Shown: positions 47,107 through 54,761, counted from the stretch's first letter. The stretch is DNA of 54,997 nt from Deltaproteobacteria bacterium (GCA_013813765.1 JACCRC010000096.1:1-54997); one strand, 5' to 3'. Notes: generated from the sequence alone by a model not told the origin. A program made the numbers and translations.

Positions 47107-47988
47107 ATGACGAGACGGGCGCGGGACACCTTCACCGGGACACTACGAACCAACGACCCACGGCGGTTCCTGGTGGAGGCAATGCTTTGCGCGATGGGGG
47201 CCGACGGGAAGATCCACGAGCAGGAGCTCGCTTCCATGCAGCGGCACATCGAAGAGCACGAGATGTTCGACGGGCTCTCGGAGCGCCATCACACCGTGCT
47301 TATCGACATCGCTCGCGATGCGATCGCGTTCGCCGACACCCCGATCGCGCGCATCCCTGCGATCGCGAAAGGCCTGCCCAGCCGGCTTCACAAGCTCACC
47401 GCACTCGCGATGGCGTGCGAGGTCGTCGTCGCCGATACCGAGGTCGATCAGAAAGAAGTGATCTTTCTGAAGACGCTGCGGCGCGCGCTGCGCATCGGGC
47501 GAGAGGACTTCGAGGAGATGTTCCTCGCGGCGCAGGAGAAGCGAAGCACGCGCGACCTCGATGTTCGCGTGGCGCACCTTCGCGCGCTCGTGCCCACGGT
47601 CGTCGCGCTCTTCGCGCTGCGATCGCTGGCCGTCGGCAACTTGACGCCACCTCATCGCCTACAGATCGTCGAGCTGCTCGCCGCCATTCCCGACCTCCAG
47701 CTTCGCGAGCAGGACCTCGCCACGCTCGCCGAGAAAGCCTACGAGCGCGTGCACTTCTCGATGGATCTCGAGGCGGAGGTCCAGAAGGTCGCCAGCTCGA
47801 TGCCAGGTCCGGTCGATCGCTACTGGGCGACCGTGTACTTGATGTGCGCGGACACCGTCACGGCGTCCCACTGGCGAACGAGCCCGTTCTTCACCTTGAT
47901 CCAGCGCGCCTTCGAGCTCGACCCGGCCGATATGGATCTGGCGGCAGGTGATGCCACCGGCTTCGGCTCCTTGCCTCGCGTCGGCTAG
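47107..47988 (+). CDS. TerB/DjlA-like helical domain protein
   Basis: The 293-residue protein carries two TerB-type acidic motifs. The first is LVEAMLCAMGADGKIHEQEL near residue 22, which could bind a metal through DGK...E. The second is ACEVVVADTEVDQKEVIFLK near 100. The rest is helical (about 130-280), without signal peptide. TerB domains occur with tellurite resistance and phage-type defence genes, but none is adjacent here. The ATG at 47107 is assumed. Confidence 0.65.
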   Translation: MTRRARDTFTGTLRTNDPRRFLVEAMLCAMGADGKIHEQELASMQRHIEEHEMFDGLSERHHTVLIDIARDAIAFADTPIARIPAIAKGLPSRLHKLTALAMACEVVVADTEVDQKEVIFLKTLRRALRIGREDFEEMFLAAQEKRSTRDLDVRVAHLRALVPTVVALFALRSLAVGNLTPPHRLQIVELLAAIPDLQLREQDLATLAEKAYERVHFSMDLEAEVQKVASSMPGPVDRYWATVYLMCADTVTASHWRTSPFFTLIQRAFELDPADMDLAAGDATGFGSLPRVG

Positions 47989-48145
47989 CTGCCCCAGATT
48001 TCTGAGGGTTGGGGGGCATGCGGATCCACGCAATCCCGTGTTCTGCCGGTGGAAGTGACTGTCTTCTGGGCCGCTACCTCAGGCACACTCGATGCAGGTC
48101 GTGCGGGCTTCGGATCAGCGGAAGGCCGCCTTGCTGGAGGGATTC

Positions 48146-50086
48146 ATGTCGAAGATGACGCTGTTGCCACTCGTTCTCCTTCTCGGATGTAGCGAGCACG
48201 GAAAGACCCCCGAGCCATTCGGGGTACCCATCACCGGCGGCACCATGACGGTGTCCCGCGACGGCACTCGTGCCGTCATCTCCGATCCCGACCGCGATCG
48301 GATCCTCCAGGTCGACCTCGCCAGCGAGCAGGTCATCTCGGAGACCCCGCTCGATGTGGGCGATGAGCCCGGTCGCGTCGTCGAGGACGCCGCTGGCCGC
48401 ATGCACGTCGCGCTTCGGCGTGGCGGCGCGCTTGCGACGCTCGATACCGCGGGTGCGATCGTCGAGCGACGCAGCGTGTGCCCCGAGCCGCGCGGCCTCG
48501 CCTACGACACCACCACCGACCTCGTTCACGTCGCATGCTCCGGCGGCGAGCTCGTCACGTTCCGCGCCGCGGGTGGCGCTCCGACGCGCAGCCTCCGCCT
48601 CGAGCGCGACCTCCGCGACGTCGTCGTGAACGGCGCGAACCTGATCGTCACGCGATTCCGCAACGCGGAGATGCTGACCATCGACCCGACCGGCGCGATC
48701 GTCGGTCGCGTCCTTCCGCCGACGGTGCCCCGCTTCGACTTCGGCGGCCCCACCGACCTCGGCCCCGATACCGGCAGCGGTGGTGCACCGGGCGGCGGCT
48801 CGTTCGAAGCTCCGGCCTCCACGGCGTGGCGCACGATCGCGATGCCCGACGGCCGCCTCGTGATGTCTCACCAGCGGCGCGTGAAGAACGTGCTCGACAC
48901 CGAAACGCCGGGTGGTTACGGCGGCAGCTGCGGCGGCGGTCCTCTCGAGGACGCCGTCACGGTCGTGACCCCGGGCCAGACCCCGCAGGCGGTCGCGCGG
49001 ATCGGCCGCGGCGCGCTGCCCGTCGATATCGCTGCCTCGCGCAGCGGTGACAAGATCGCGGTCGCCGTCGCTGGCAGCCGCGAGGTGATCGTCGTCTCGT
49101 CGATCGCGCTGTCCTCGCCCGACGAGGACACGTGCGAGCCGCCGAACCCCACGCCGTGCGGTGACTTCCCCGGTGGCGACGACGGCGGCAGCGGCATGAC
49201 CGGCGGCGGCAGCGGCGGCACGGCCCCGCCGAGCTCGGAGCCGGACCCGAAGATGGGCGAGTGCTGCGAGGACAAGGATCGCGACGGCAGCTGCGACGAT
49301 GACGACGACGAGGACGAGGACGGCGACAGCGAGCGCCTCGGCCCGCCGACGTCCCTCGGCTGGACGCCGAGCGGTGACCTCGTGATCTTCTATCCCGAGG
49401 CGCCCGCGCTGATCGTTCGCACGCAGGGCACGGGCCTCTCGCACCGCATCGACCTGCCGGGCGGCGCGCGCAACGACGCCGGCCGGAACGTGTTCCACCG
49501 GCAGACCGCGATCGGCGTCTCCTGCGCCTCGTGCCACCCGGAAGGCCGCGACGACGGCATGGTCTGGAACTTCGCGTCGCTCGGCGTGCGTCGCACGCAG
49601 AGCCTCGCCGGCAACATCCTCGACCGCGCGCCGTACCACTGGGCCGGTGACGAGGCCTCGCTCCCCGTGCTCCTCGACGACGTGTTCGCGAAGCGCATGA
49701 GCGGCGGCATCCTCAACGACCGGCAGAAGAACGCGCTCGGCCCGTGGCTCAACCGGATCCCGGCGCCCGCGCCGACCGTCGCTGACCCCGCAGCGGCCGC
49801 GCGCGGAGCGGCGATCTTCGAGGCGCCGGCTGTCGGCTGCGTGTCCTGCCACAACGGCGCCCTGCTCACGAACAACCTGATGTTCAACGTCGGTACCGGC
49901 GGCACGTTCAAGGTGCCGAGCCTCCTCGGCGTGGGTGACCGCGCACCGTTCCTCCACAACGGCTGCGCGCAGACGCTGATGGATCGCTTCATCAACTGCT
50001 CGGGCGGCCCGGGCGCGCACGGTGACACGTCGAAACTTTCAGCCGACCAGCTGAAGGATCTCGTCGCGTACCTCGAATCGCTCTGA
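48146..50086 (+). CDS. Lipoprotein with beta-propeller and C-terminal cytochrome c domain
   Basis: The 646-residue protein follows a GGAGG site and has a lipobox (LLPLVLLLGCSEH). Residues about 30-320 show repeated propeller blades (GTMTVSRDGTRAVISDPDRD and similar). A Gly/Ser linker and an acidic TSP3-like run (EDKDRDGSCDDDDD) lie near 375-400. The C-terminal part has two c-type heme motifs, CASCH near 465 and CVSCH near 570. Such propeller-cytochromes link electron transfer to an outer-membrane or periplasmic partner. Upstream bases 47989-48145 hold no gene. Confidence 0.8.
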   Translation: MSKMTLLPLVLLLGCSEHGKTPEPFGVPITGGTMTVSRDGTRAVISDPDRDRILQVDLASEQVISETPLDVGDEPGRVVEDAAGRMHVALRRGGALATLDTAGAIVERRSVCPEPRGLAYDTTTDLVHVACSGGELVTFRAAGGAPTRSLRLERDLRDVVVNGANLIVTRFRNAEMLTIDPTGAIVGRVLPPTVPRFDFGGPTDLGPDTGSGGAPGGGSFEAPASTAWRTIAMPDGRLVMSHQRRVKNVLDTETPGGYGGSCGGGPLEDAVTVVTPGQTPQAVARIGRGALPVDIAASRSGDKIAVAVAGSREVIVVSSIALSSPDEDTCEPPNPTPCGDFPGGDDGGSGMTGGGSGGTAPPSSEPDPKMGECCEDKDRDGSCDDDDDEDEDGDSERLGPPTSLGWTPSGDLVIFYPEAPALIVRTQGTGLSHRIDLPGGARNDAGRNVFHRQTAIGVSCASCHPEGRDDGMVWNFASLGVRRTQSLAGNILDRAPYHWAGDEASLPVLLDDVFAKRMSGGILNDRQKNALGPWLNRIPAPAPTVADPAAAARGAAIFEAPAVGCVSCHNGALLTNNLMFNVGTGGTFKVPSLLGVGDRAPFLHNGCAQTLMDRFINCSGGPGAHGDTSKLSADQLKDLVAYLESL

Positions 50087-50105
50087 ACCGAGATAGATTC
50101 GGTTG

Positions 50106-50432
50106 ATGAGCATGCGGTGGCGGCTCCTCGCCGGGTGGCTTTCGGCGCTGACAGTGATGTCGGCTGGCTGCGAGACCACACCGGATGAGCGAGCCGCTTC
50201 TGCGTGCACGGCGCTCTGCGCGTGCGAGGCACCTCCGCTCCCGCGACTTCAGGAGCTGTGCATCGCCGAGTGCCGAGAAGAGATCGATCCCGGGGACATC
50301 AGCGAGCAGTGCCTCGCGTGTGTCTCCGGCAACAGCGATCGCTGCTCGACGCTGGAGCAGGTGTGCCGACCGATCTGTCAGCCGCAGCCGGAACCCGATC
50401 CCTTCGTGGACGCAGGACCAAGACCGCTATGA
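50106..50432 (+). CDS. Small cysteine-rich lipoprotein
   Basis: The 108-residue protein starts at the ATG at 50106, after a hydrophobic signal (WLSALTVMSAGCETT). The mature part has eleven cysteines in a compact pattern (CTALCAC, CIAEC, CLAC, CSTLEQVCRPIC), which suggests a disulfide-rich fold. A Pro-rich end follows. Its stop overlaps the next start (ATGA). No family is recognised. Confidence 0.6.
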   Translation: MSMRWRLLAGWLSALTVMSAGCETTPDERAASACTALCACEAPPLPRLQELCIAECREEIDPGDISEQCLACVSGNSDRCSTLEQVCRPICQPQPEPDPFVDAGPRPL

Positions 50433-51166
50433 CGATGAAGAGCTTATTCGTGGCGACGTGCCTCCTCGCAGGCGGAAGCGCGGTGGCGCAACCCACCGAT
50501 GCTCCGGTGGCACCGGCCGAGCCGCAACCGCCGCAAGAGCCACAGCCGCCGCAACCACCGCGCCCTCCGCAGCCTCCGCAGCCGCGTACGGTGAGGGATG
50601 AAGGACCTCCGGAGCCGATGGCGGCGCCGGCGCAGCGGCGACCGGAAGGGTTCGCGCTCGGCATCGGTGTCGGGTACCGGTTCCCCACGTCCCTCACGAC
50701 GCCGAACACCTCCAGCGTTCGGTTTCGCTTCCCCTCCGGCTTAACGCTCGAGCCGACGGTGGTGTTCGCGACCACGTCGCACAGCGAGGATATGGGCACC
50801 GCCCGCACGGTCAAGAACACCCAGCTCGGTGTCGGAGCGCTCGCGCGGTTCCCGCTGGTCCGCCGCGGCCGCACCGACCTCGAGCTGCTAGCCGCGGTCG
50901 ACGTCGACAACCTCAGCACCGACCCCGACGCGGATCAAGCCGACGACGTACGGAGCGTCACGACCGCGAGCATCCGCTACGGCGTCGCGGTGGGCGCCTG
51001 GATCACGCCGTCGTTACAGGCCAGCATGTCGGCGACGAACGGGCTCCTGACGTTCGTGAAGGACCGGCAGGAGCAGGGTCTCGACACGGTCACGATCACG
51101 ACCGACACGACGTTCGGCGTCATCTTCGATCCGACGGTCGTGTTCATGCTGCACCTGTACAACTGA
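50429..51166 (+). CDS. Outer-membrane barrel protein with Pro-Gln repeats
   Basis: The 245-residue protein has a signal peptide (FVATCLLAGGSAVAQP). A Pro/Gln-rich repeat (PQPPQEPQPPQPPRPPQPPQ) follows, then a barrel-like domain. Strands include GFALGIGVGYRFPTSL, LTLEPTVVFATTSHS, LGVGALARFPLV and FGVIFDPTVVFMLHLYN. It is translationally coupled to the Cys-rich lipoprotein upstream. The repeat may span peptidoglycan. Function is unknown. Confidence 0.6.
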   Translation: MTMKSLFVATCLLAGGSAVAQPTDAPVAPAEPQPPQEPQPPQPPRPPQPPQPRTVRDEGPPEPMAAPAQRRPEGFALGIGVGYRFPTSLTTPNTSSVRFRFPSGLTLEPTVVFATTSHSEDMGTARTVKNTQLGVGALARFPLVRRGRTDLELLAAVDVDNLSTDPDADQADDVRSVTTASIRYGVAVGAWITPSLQASMSATNGLLTFVKDRQEQGLDTVTITTDTTFGVIFDPTVVFMLHLYN

Positions 51167-51286
51167 TCTGTTGCGCGCGCGCCACACGTCCTGCGGTTCC
51201 TGCAGAGCGCGCGATCGAGTGAGACGCTAGGTCCGCGCGAAGATTCACGCGAGGTCGCGGCACGTCTCGTGCTGCTGCGCATCTTC

Positions 51287-52045
51287 ATGCGTCCGCTCAT
51301 CACAGCCGTGCTCCTCTTCTGTCCCGCGTCGGTGCTCGCAGGTGGTCGTGGCGGTGGCCATCACGGAGGAGGTGGGGCGCTGGGCAAGGTCAGCTCGGGA
51401 CTCGGAAGCGCCTCGCGCGGTGGCGGCGGTTCGTCGTCGACGGAGTCGAGAGAGGAGCGACGACGCGAGCCGGTCTACGTCGACGCTCCGGTCCCGATCC
51501 ACGCGAACGGCGGCGTCATCATTCGCCGACGACAGAAGCCGCTGTTGCCTCCACCGCCGGCACACATCGAGGGCTACGTGGGCGCATCGAAGGTCCACGA
51601 CTCCGACGGCTCGCTGTCGGCGGAGCTCGGCGTCGTCGATGACTGGTTCCGCGTCGATGGCTCGTACACGCGCTACTACGAGGCGCAGCCCGGCATGAAC
51701 ACGCTGACGCTGTCGATGCCGAAGATCACCGGCGGCGTGCGGCTCTACGACGGGCCAGGCTCGAAGATCTACATCACCGCCGGGCTCGTCGGTGCGAAGA
51801 CGAAGCACGATCAGGTGATGGACAGCTCGTTCGTCGGAGTCACCGGCGGTGTTCGTGTCGTGGTGCCCTCCAGCGATCTCGCGGCGCTCGTCGGCACCGC
51901 GGAGGTCATGCTGTTCGAGGACAACGTCACCGCGACCTCGCTGCGCGCGGGCGTTCGCATCGGACCACTCGAAGCGACGCTGCGCCTTCTCGACTTCAAC
52001 GTCGGCCCACCACTGTGGGGACCGGAGCTCGGTCTTCGGTTCTGA
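51287..52045 (+). CDS. Secreted Gly-rich protein with barrel-like C-terminus
   Basis: The 252-residue protein begins at the ATG at 51287 with a signal peptide (PLITAVLLFCPASVLAGG). A Gly/His/Ser-rich stretch (GGRGGGHHGGGGALGK) and a basic segment follow. Residues about 95-252 form repeated strands (IEGYVGASKVHD, VRLYDGPGSKIYITAGLVG, LRAGVRIGPLEATLRLLDFN) ending ELGLRF, a barrel terminus. No named function. It is the last gene before the RNA locus at 52.06 kb. Confidence 0.6.
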   Translation: MRPLITAVLLFCPASVLAGGRGGGHHGGGGALGKVSSGLGSASRGGGGSSSTESREERRREPVYVDAPVPIHANGGVIIRRRQKPLLPPPPAHIEGYVGASKVHDSDGSLSAELGVVDDWFRVDGSYTRYYEAQPGMNTLTLSMPKITGGVRLYDGPGSKIYITAGLVGAKTKHDQVMDSSFVGVTGGVRVVVPSSDLAALVGTAEVMLFEDNVTATSLRAGVRIGPLEATLRLLDFNVGPPLWGPELGLRF

Positions 52046-52063
52046 GCAGTTACGAAAAAGTGT

Positions 52064-52091
52064 TTGACGCGCGCGGCGAGATGCCTTAGTT
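52064..52091 (+). promoter_or_regulatory. Stable-RNA-type promoter
   Basis: The sequence AAAAAGTGTTTGACG contains a -35 box TTGACG at 52064-52069. Sixteen bases on, TTAGTT at 52086-52091 can serve as the -10 box. An A-tract just upstream and a GC-rich discriminator (TGTGTGCGCC) are typical of rRNA and tRNA promoters. No protein starts nearby, so it should transcribe the RNA that follows from about 52098. Confidence 0.6.
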
Positions 52092-52109
52092 GTGTGCGCC
52101 TCGTCGGGG

Positions 52110-52353
52110 CGTTTTCATGCGCCCAGGCCAAACCGGCTGCGGTTCGCACGCTCGGTCGACCAGGCAAGGTCGTCACGCGGGCGTGTTCGGAAGGCTTGCT
52201 CCGCCTTCACAACGCAGTTCCGGGGGCAAGTGAGTCCTGACGAGACCGGGGTATCAAGGTTCGACTCCTTGCTGCTGCACCTTTCCTTATGCAGCGGTGG
52301 CGGAATGGTAAACGCACTGGGCTTGCTCAGCCCGGGTTGCCCCACGTTTTCAT
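52110..52353 (+). repeat. CGTTTTCAT direct repeat bracketing the tRNA-like RNA
   Basis: CGTTTTCAT occurs at 52110-52118 and again at 52345-52353, on either side of the permuted tRNA-like sequence. A nine-base match could be chance. It could also mark an insertion or recombination core, or two similar loops in the RNA. Confidence 0.35.
52244..52323 (+). tRNA. Circularly permuted tRNA-like gene (3' half before 5' half)
   Basis: Upstream part: variable loop GGTAT, T-stem CAAGG (52255-52259), T-loop TTCGACT, CCTTG, acceptor 3' strand CTGCTGC (52272-52278), and discriminator A. Then 11 linker bases. Downstream part: acceptor 5' strand GCAGCGG (52291-52297), T8, D-stem GCG/CGC with D-loop containing A14, G18, G19 and A21, then CTGGGCT, which fits 27-31 with C32 and U33. 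The acceptor strands form 7 bp with one G-U. A15 and U48 can make the Levitt pair. The normal order of halves is reversed, as in permuted tRNA genes. The anticodon cannot be assigned with certainty. Confidence 0.6.
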
Positions 52354-52438
52354 AACTTAGCGGCCCACCGATTCGCATTGGCTCGACGTTCGTCGTCGGA
52401 GAAGTCGGATCCGTCCACAGCGAGTCTCAGCGGGATCG

Positions 52439-52502
52439 TTGACTAGGCGATTGACTAGAAGCCGCTCGTTGTTGACTAGACGCGGGGATTTGTGTTGACT
52501 AG
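52439..52502 (+). repeat. Four TTGACTAG iterons before the integrase gene
   Basis: TTGACTAG occurs at 52439-52446, 52451-52458, 52472-52479 and 52495-52502. The starts are 12, 21 and 23 bases apart. Identical eight-base words in one orientation just before an integrase start suggest arm-type binding sites for the recombinase, or sites for its regulator. Confidence 0.7.
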
Positions 52503-52504
52503 AC

Positions 52505-52520
52505 ACATGAAAATTCATGT
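52505..52520. promoter_or_regulatory. Inverted repeat over the integrase start codon
   Basis: ACATGAA-AA-TTCATGT is a perfect 7-bp inverted repeat with a two-base centre, and includes the ATG at 52507. A protein bound here would block translation or transcription start. Hairpin formation in the mRNA could also hide the start codon. Confidence 0.5.
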
Positions 52521-53925
52521 CAGCGACGAGACGCTGCGGGCGCTCAGGGCGCCCGAGGACAAGCCGCAACTCATCGCGTTCGACACAAAGCTCACCGGGT
52601 TCGGCGTCGTCGTCGGTCAGCGTACCACCACGTTCATCATCAACCGCCGCATCGAGGGAAAGCTCTGCCGCGAGGCGCTTGGAGGATGGAAGGGGCGCGG
52701 TGGGGAGTTGGATGCACGCAGCGCTCGCAAGGAGGCGCTCATCCGCCTCGGAAAGATCGAGAACAAGGAAAGCACGCCGGGCGCCGCGAAACGTGCCAGC
52801 CGCAGCGGTCCGACGCTCGCCGAGGCGTGCGCTCTGTACATGGACTGGATGCGCAAGGACGGCTGCCGCCCGTCGGCCATCGCGACGGTCGAGCGCGAGA
52901 TCAGCGAGCGCGGTCGCTACCTCAAGGCATGGGTCACCCGGCCGCTTACCGCGATCACCGGCAAGGACTGCCGGGCACGTCACGAGGCGATCACGAGCGA
53001 CCACGGTCCTCATGTTGCGAATCGCGTGATGCGAGAGCTGCGAGCCGTATGGAACTACATTGCGAAGGAGGCGAGCGCAGGGATGATCGATGGCGTTGCC
53101 GCTGGAACCGTGTTCCCGGGGAATCCCACGATCGCCGTCTTGTGGAACAAGGAGAACGGAACGACCGCGTACGTAGAGCGACGGCGCGAGCCAGTTCCGT
53201 GGAGTCGCCTCCCCACGTGGCGCGGAGAGGTGATGAGTCTGGAGAACCCCGTGCGACGCGACTACAACCTGATCGCACTGCTGACGGGACTCCGGCGCAA
53301 CGACGCTGCGACGATGCGATGGGAACACGCCAACCTCACCGACGACCCGATGCAAACGCGTGTGTGGAACACCAGCAAACAGGCGTGGGAGGAAATCGAA
53401 CTTGCGCCGCGCATCTTGCTGCGCCCATCGCCGAAGGGGGGAGCGAAGCGGTCGTTTTCGACTCCGCTGTCGAGCGAAATGGTCAAGATCCTCAAGCGAA
53501 GGCAAGCGGACAACGCGAGCCTGTTCGACGATGACAAGGGCTGGATCTTCCCGGTGCGCGCACTCAAGGACGATGCGACGAGGAAGCATCGCTGTTACCT
53601 GTGCCGCGACCTCGGACTGCCGGAGCACGTCAAGGGCACGCTCACGCACATCGCCGAGCCGAAGGGTCATTTCAAGCACCTCGTCGCTCCCCACCGACTG
53701 CGCGACACCTATACGAGCGCACTCGCCGAGATCAACGATCCGCCGCTCTCGCCGTACGTGATCGACGTACTGACCAACCATCGTCCACCCCGGGGCTCGG
53801 TCACGGCAGGCTACATCGATCTCTCGACCGATCATCTGGCCGACTGTCAGGAGCGCGTTACGCAGTTCCTCATGGCCAAGATGAAGCCGGCGCCGGACAA
53901 GCGGCGCTTCAAGGCGGTCGCGTAG
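52507..53925 (+). CDS. Tyrosine recombinase (phage-type integrase)
   Basis: The 472-residue protein has an N-terminal arm-binding region (about 1-95, MKIHVSDETL, FDTKLTGFGVVVGQRTTTF). A core-binding domain follows (about 100-210, TLAEACALYMDWMRKDGCRP), then a catalytic domain. Catalytic residues are seen: Arg in LLTGLRRNDAATMRW, HRLRDTY supplying His-x-x-Arg, His in TNHR, and Tyr in GYIDLS near 438. This integrase type usually recombines at tRNA genes. A longer start at 52492 is less likely. A TTGACTAG iteron ends five bases before the ATG. Confidence 0.9.
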   Translation: MKIHVSDETLRALRAPEDKPQLIAFDTKLTGFGVVVGQRTTTFIINRRIEGKLCREALGGWKGRGGELDARSARKEALIRLGKIENKESTPGAAKRASRSGPTLAEACALYMDWMRKDGCRPSAIATVEREISERGRYLKAWVTRPLTAITGKDCRARHEAITSDHGPHVANRVMRELRAVWNYIAKEASAGMIDGVAAGTVFPGNPTIAVLWNKENGTTAYVERRREPVPWSRLPTWRGEVMSLENPVRRDYNLIALLTGLRRNDAATMRWEHANLTDDPMQTRVWNTSKQAWEEIELAPRILLRPSPKGGAKRSFSTPLSSEMVKILKRRQADNASLFDDDKGWIFPVRALKDDATRKHRCYLCRDLGLPEHVKGTLTHIAEPKGHFKHLVAPHRLRDTYTSALAEINDPPLSPYVIDVLTNHRPPRGSVTAGYIDLSTDHLADCQERVTQFLMAKMKPAPDKRRFKAVA

Positions 53926-53934
53926 CCGGGTACC

Positions 53935-54174
53935 TCACCCGCGTTGCTCTTGAACGCACGCGGCGAGAAACGATTCGACGTCAGCGTTGCGGTAACGCAC
54001 AAGCCGGCCGATCTTGATAAAGCGCGGCCCGCGACCCGAGTAGCGCCAGCTCTGCAGAGTAGATCGCGATACACCGAGGTGGCTTGCGAGTTCGAGTTCC
54101 CCAACCAAATCACGGCGGGCGGGCAGCTCCACGCCAGGCGCCGCGGGTACGAGCGTCAACGTCGGCTCCTTCAT
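53935..54174 (-). CDS. AlpA/MerR-type helix-turn-helix regulator (excisionase-like)
   Basis: The 79-residue protein contains ELASHLGVSRSTLQSWRYSG followed by RGPRFIKIGRLVRYRNADVE, the winged helix-turn-helix pattern of AlpA/Xis-like proteins. Those regulators bind element ends, help excision or control the integrase. It converges on the integrase, with stops ten bases apart. The ATG at 54174 overlaps the stop of the upstream gene (ATGA). A longer reading to 54399 has no similarity. Confidence 0.8.
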   Translation of the reverse strand: MKEPTLTLVPAAPGVELPARRDLVGELELASHLGVSRSTLQSWRYSGRGPRFIKIGRLVRYRNADVESFLAACVQEQRG

Positions 54175-54479
54175 GACCGTGGCACCGGCACGAGTGGAAC
54201 GGCGAAGCCGGGCCGCGTCGGAGCGGTGTCCGCGGGCACGACCGAGCGAAGCTTCACGATCGCGAGATCGAGCAGCTGGTCGATCGGCACGCCGCGGAAA
54301 GCGGTCACGAGCTGCGCGACTTGGGTCAGCGCCGGTGCGCTCGCGACGGCCGGCACCGGCGCCGGCTCGGGCTCCAGTGAGCGGAGGATCTCGCGACATG
54401 CATTCGCGCCCGCGGCGCGCGTTTCATCGGATGCGTCGTGCGCAATCGCGCCCCGAATGGTTTCGATCAGGTGTTCCAT
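54171..54479 (-). CDS. Small element-encoded protein
   Basis: The 102-residue protein starts MEHLIETIRGAIAHDASDET after an AAAGGAAC site. An Ala/Pro-rich middle (EPEPAPVPAVASAPALTQVA) leads to DQLLDLAIVKLRSVVP. It seems soluble and helical. Its stop overlaps the next gene, so it belongs to a small operon with the AlpA-like regulator. Family unknown. Confidence 0.6.
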   Translation of the reverse strand: MEHLIETIRGAIAHDASDETRAAGANACREILRSLEPEPAPVPAVASAPALTQVAQLVTAFRGVPIDQLLDLAIVKLRSVVPADTAPTRPGFAVPLVPVPRS

Positions 54480-54501
54480 GGCTGTGTTCCTTTGCTGAGA
54501 G

Positions 54502-54747
54502 TTAGCGGTGGCGCAGCGACGTGCCCGGCCACGAGCGATGATGTGCGGCGACCGGCACGAGATCGCCGCGCTTCGCGTTGCGCGCGAGCACTGCGCGCAG
54601 GTGCGAGAGTTCGTGCAGCGATGCCAGTCCAAGAGACGGAGGTGTTGCCGCGGGAGGCGCTGCTTTCGGCACGCGCCCGCCGTGGTGCCAGACGTAGAAG
54701 CCGAAGCCGAGCGCGGCGCCGATCAGAAGTGCGTTTCCTTTGTTCAT
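54502..54747 (-). CDS. Small membrane protein
   Basis: The 81-residue protein is preceded by GGAGACAAACCC. It has one helix (ALLIGAALGFGFYVW) and a Pro/Ala linker, then a His/Leu-rich basic end (LHELSHLRAVLARNAKRGDL). The function is unknown. It lies 23 bases before the 54171 gene in one operon direction. Confidence 0.55.
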   Translation of the reverse strand: MNKGNALLIGAALGFGFYVWHHGGRVPKAAPPAATPPSLGLASLHELSHLRAVLARNAKRGDLVPVAAHHRSWPGTSLRHR

Positions 54748-54761
54748 GGGTTTGTCTCCGT

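Larger units (their letters stand above)
52098..52353 (+). ncRNA. Candidate structured RNA holding a permuted tRNA
   Basis: From the promoter at 52064 to about 52350 no reading frame is likely, but hairpins are dense. They include GGGCG-TTTTCATG-CGCCC, AACCG-GCTG-CGGTT and the perfect GAAGGC-TTGCTCC-GCCTTC. GGGGCAA at 52223-52229 is complementary to TTGCCCC at 52337-52343, so the parts before and after the tRNA-like segment can pair. The middle holds the T-arm and acceptor strands described separately. The RNA might be a split or permuted intron-like precursor. Both ends are estimates. Confidence 0.45.

Noticed and set aside
47989-48030. Terminator after the TerB-like gene (GCCCC ... GGGGC)
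   Set aside because: The loop is long, pairing is weak and no T-run follows.
52231-52260. CTGACGA resembling a hammerhead ribozyme core
   Set aside because: The second conserved GAAA box and the three stems are not present at the right positions.
52291-52340. Ordinary tRNA-Ser with anticodon GCT
   Set aside because: No T-arm or 3' acceptor strand occurs downstream, and position 37 would be a pyrimidine.
52098-52350. Permuted tmRNA
   Set aside because: The acceptor lacks the G3-U70 pair required for alanylation, no tag peptide frame is seen, and the D-arm is of ordinary tRNA type. A model search is still needed.
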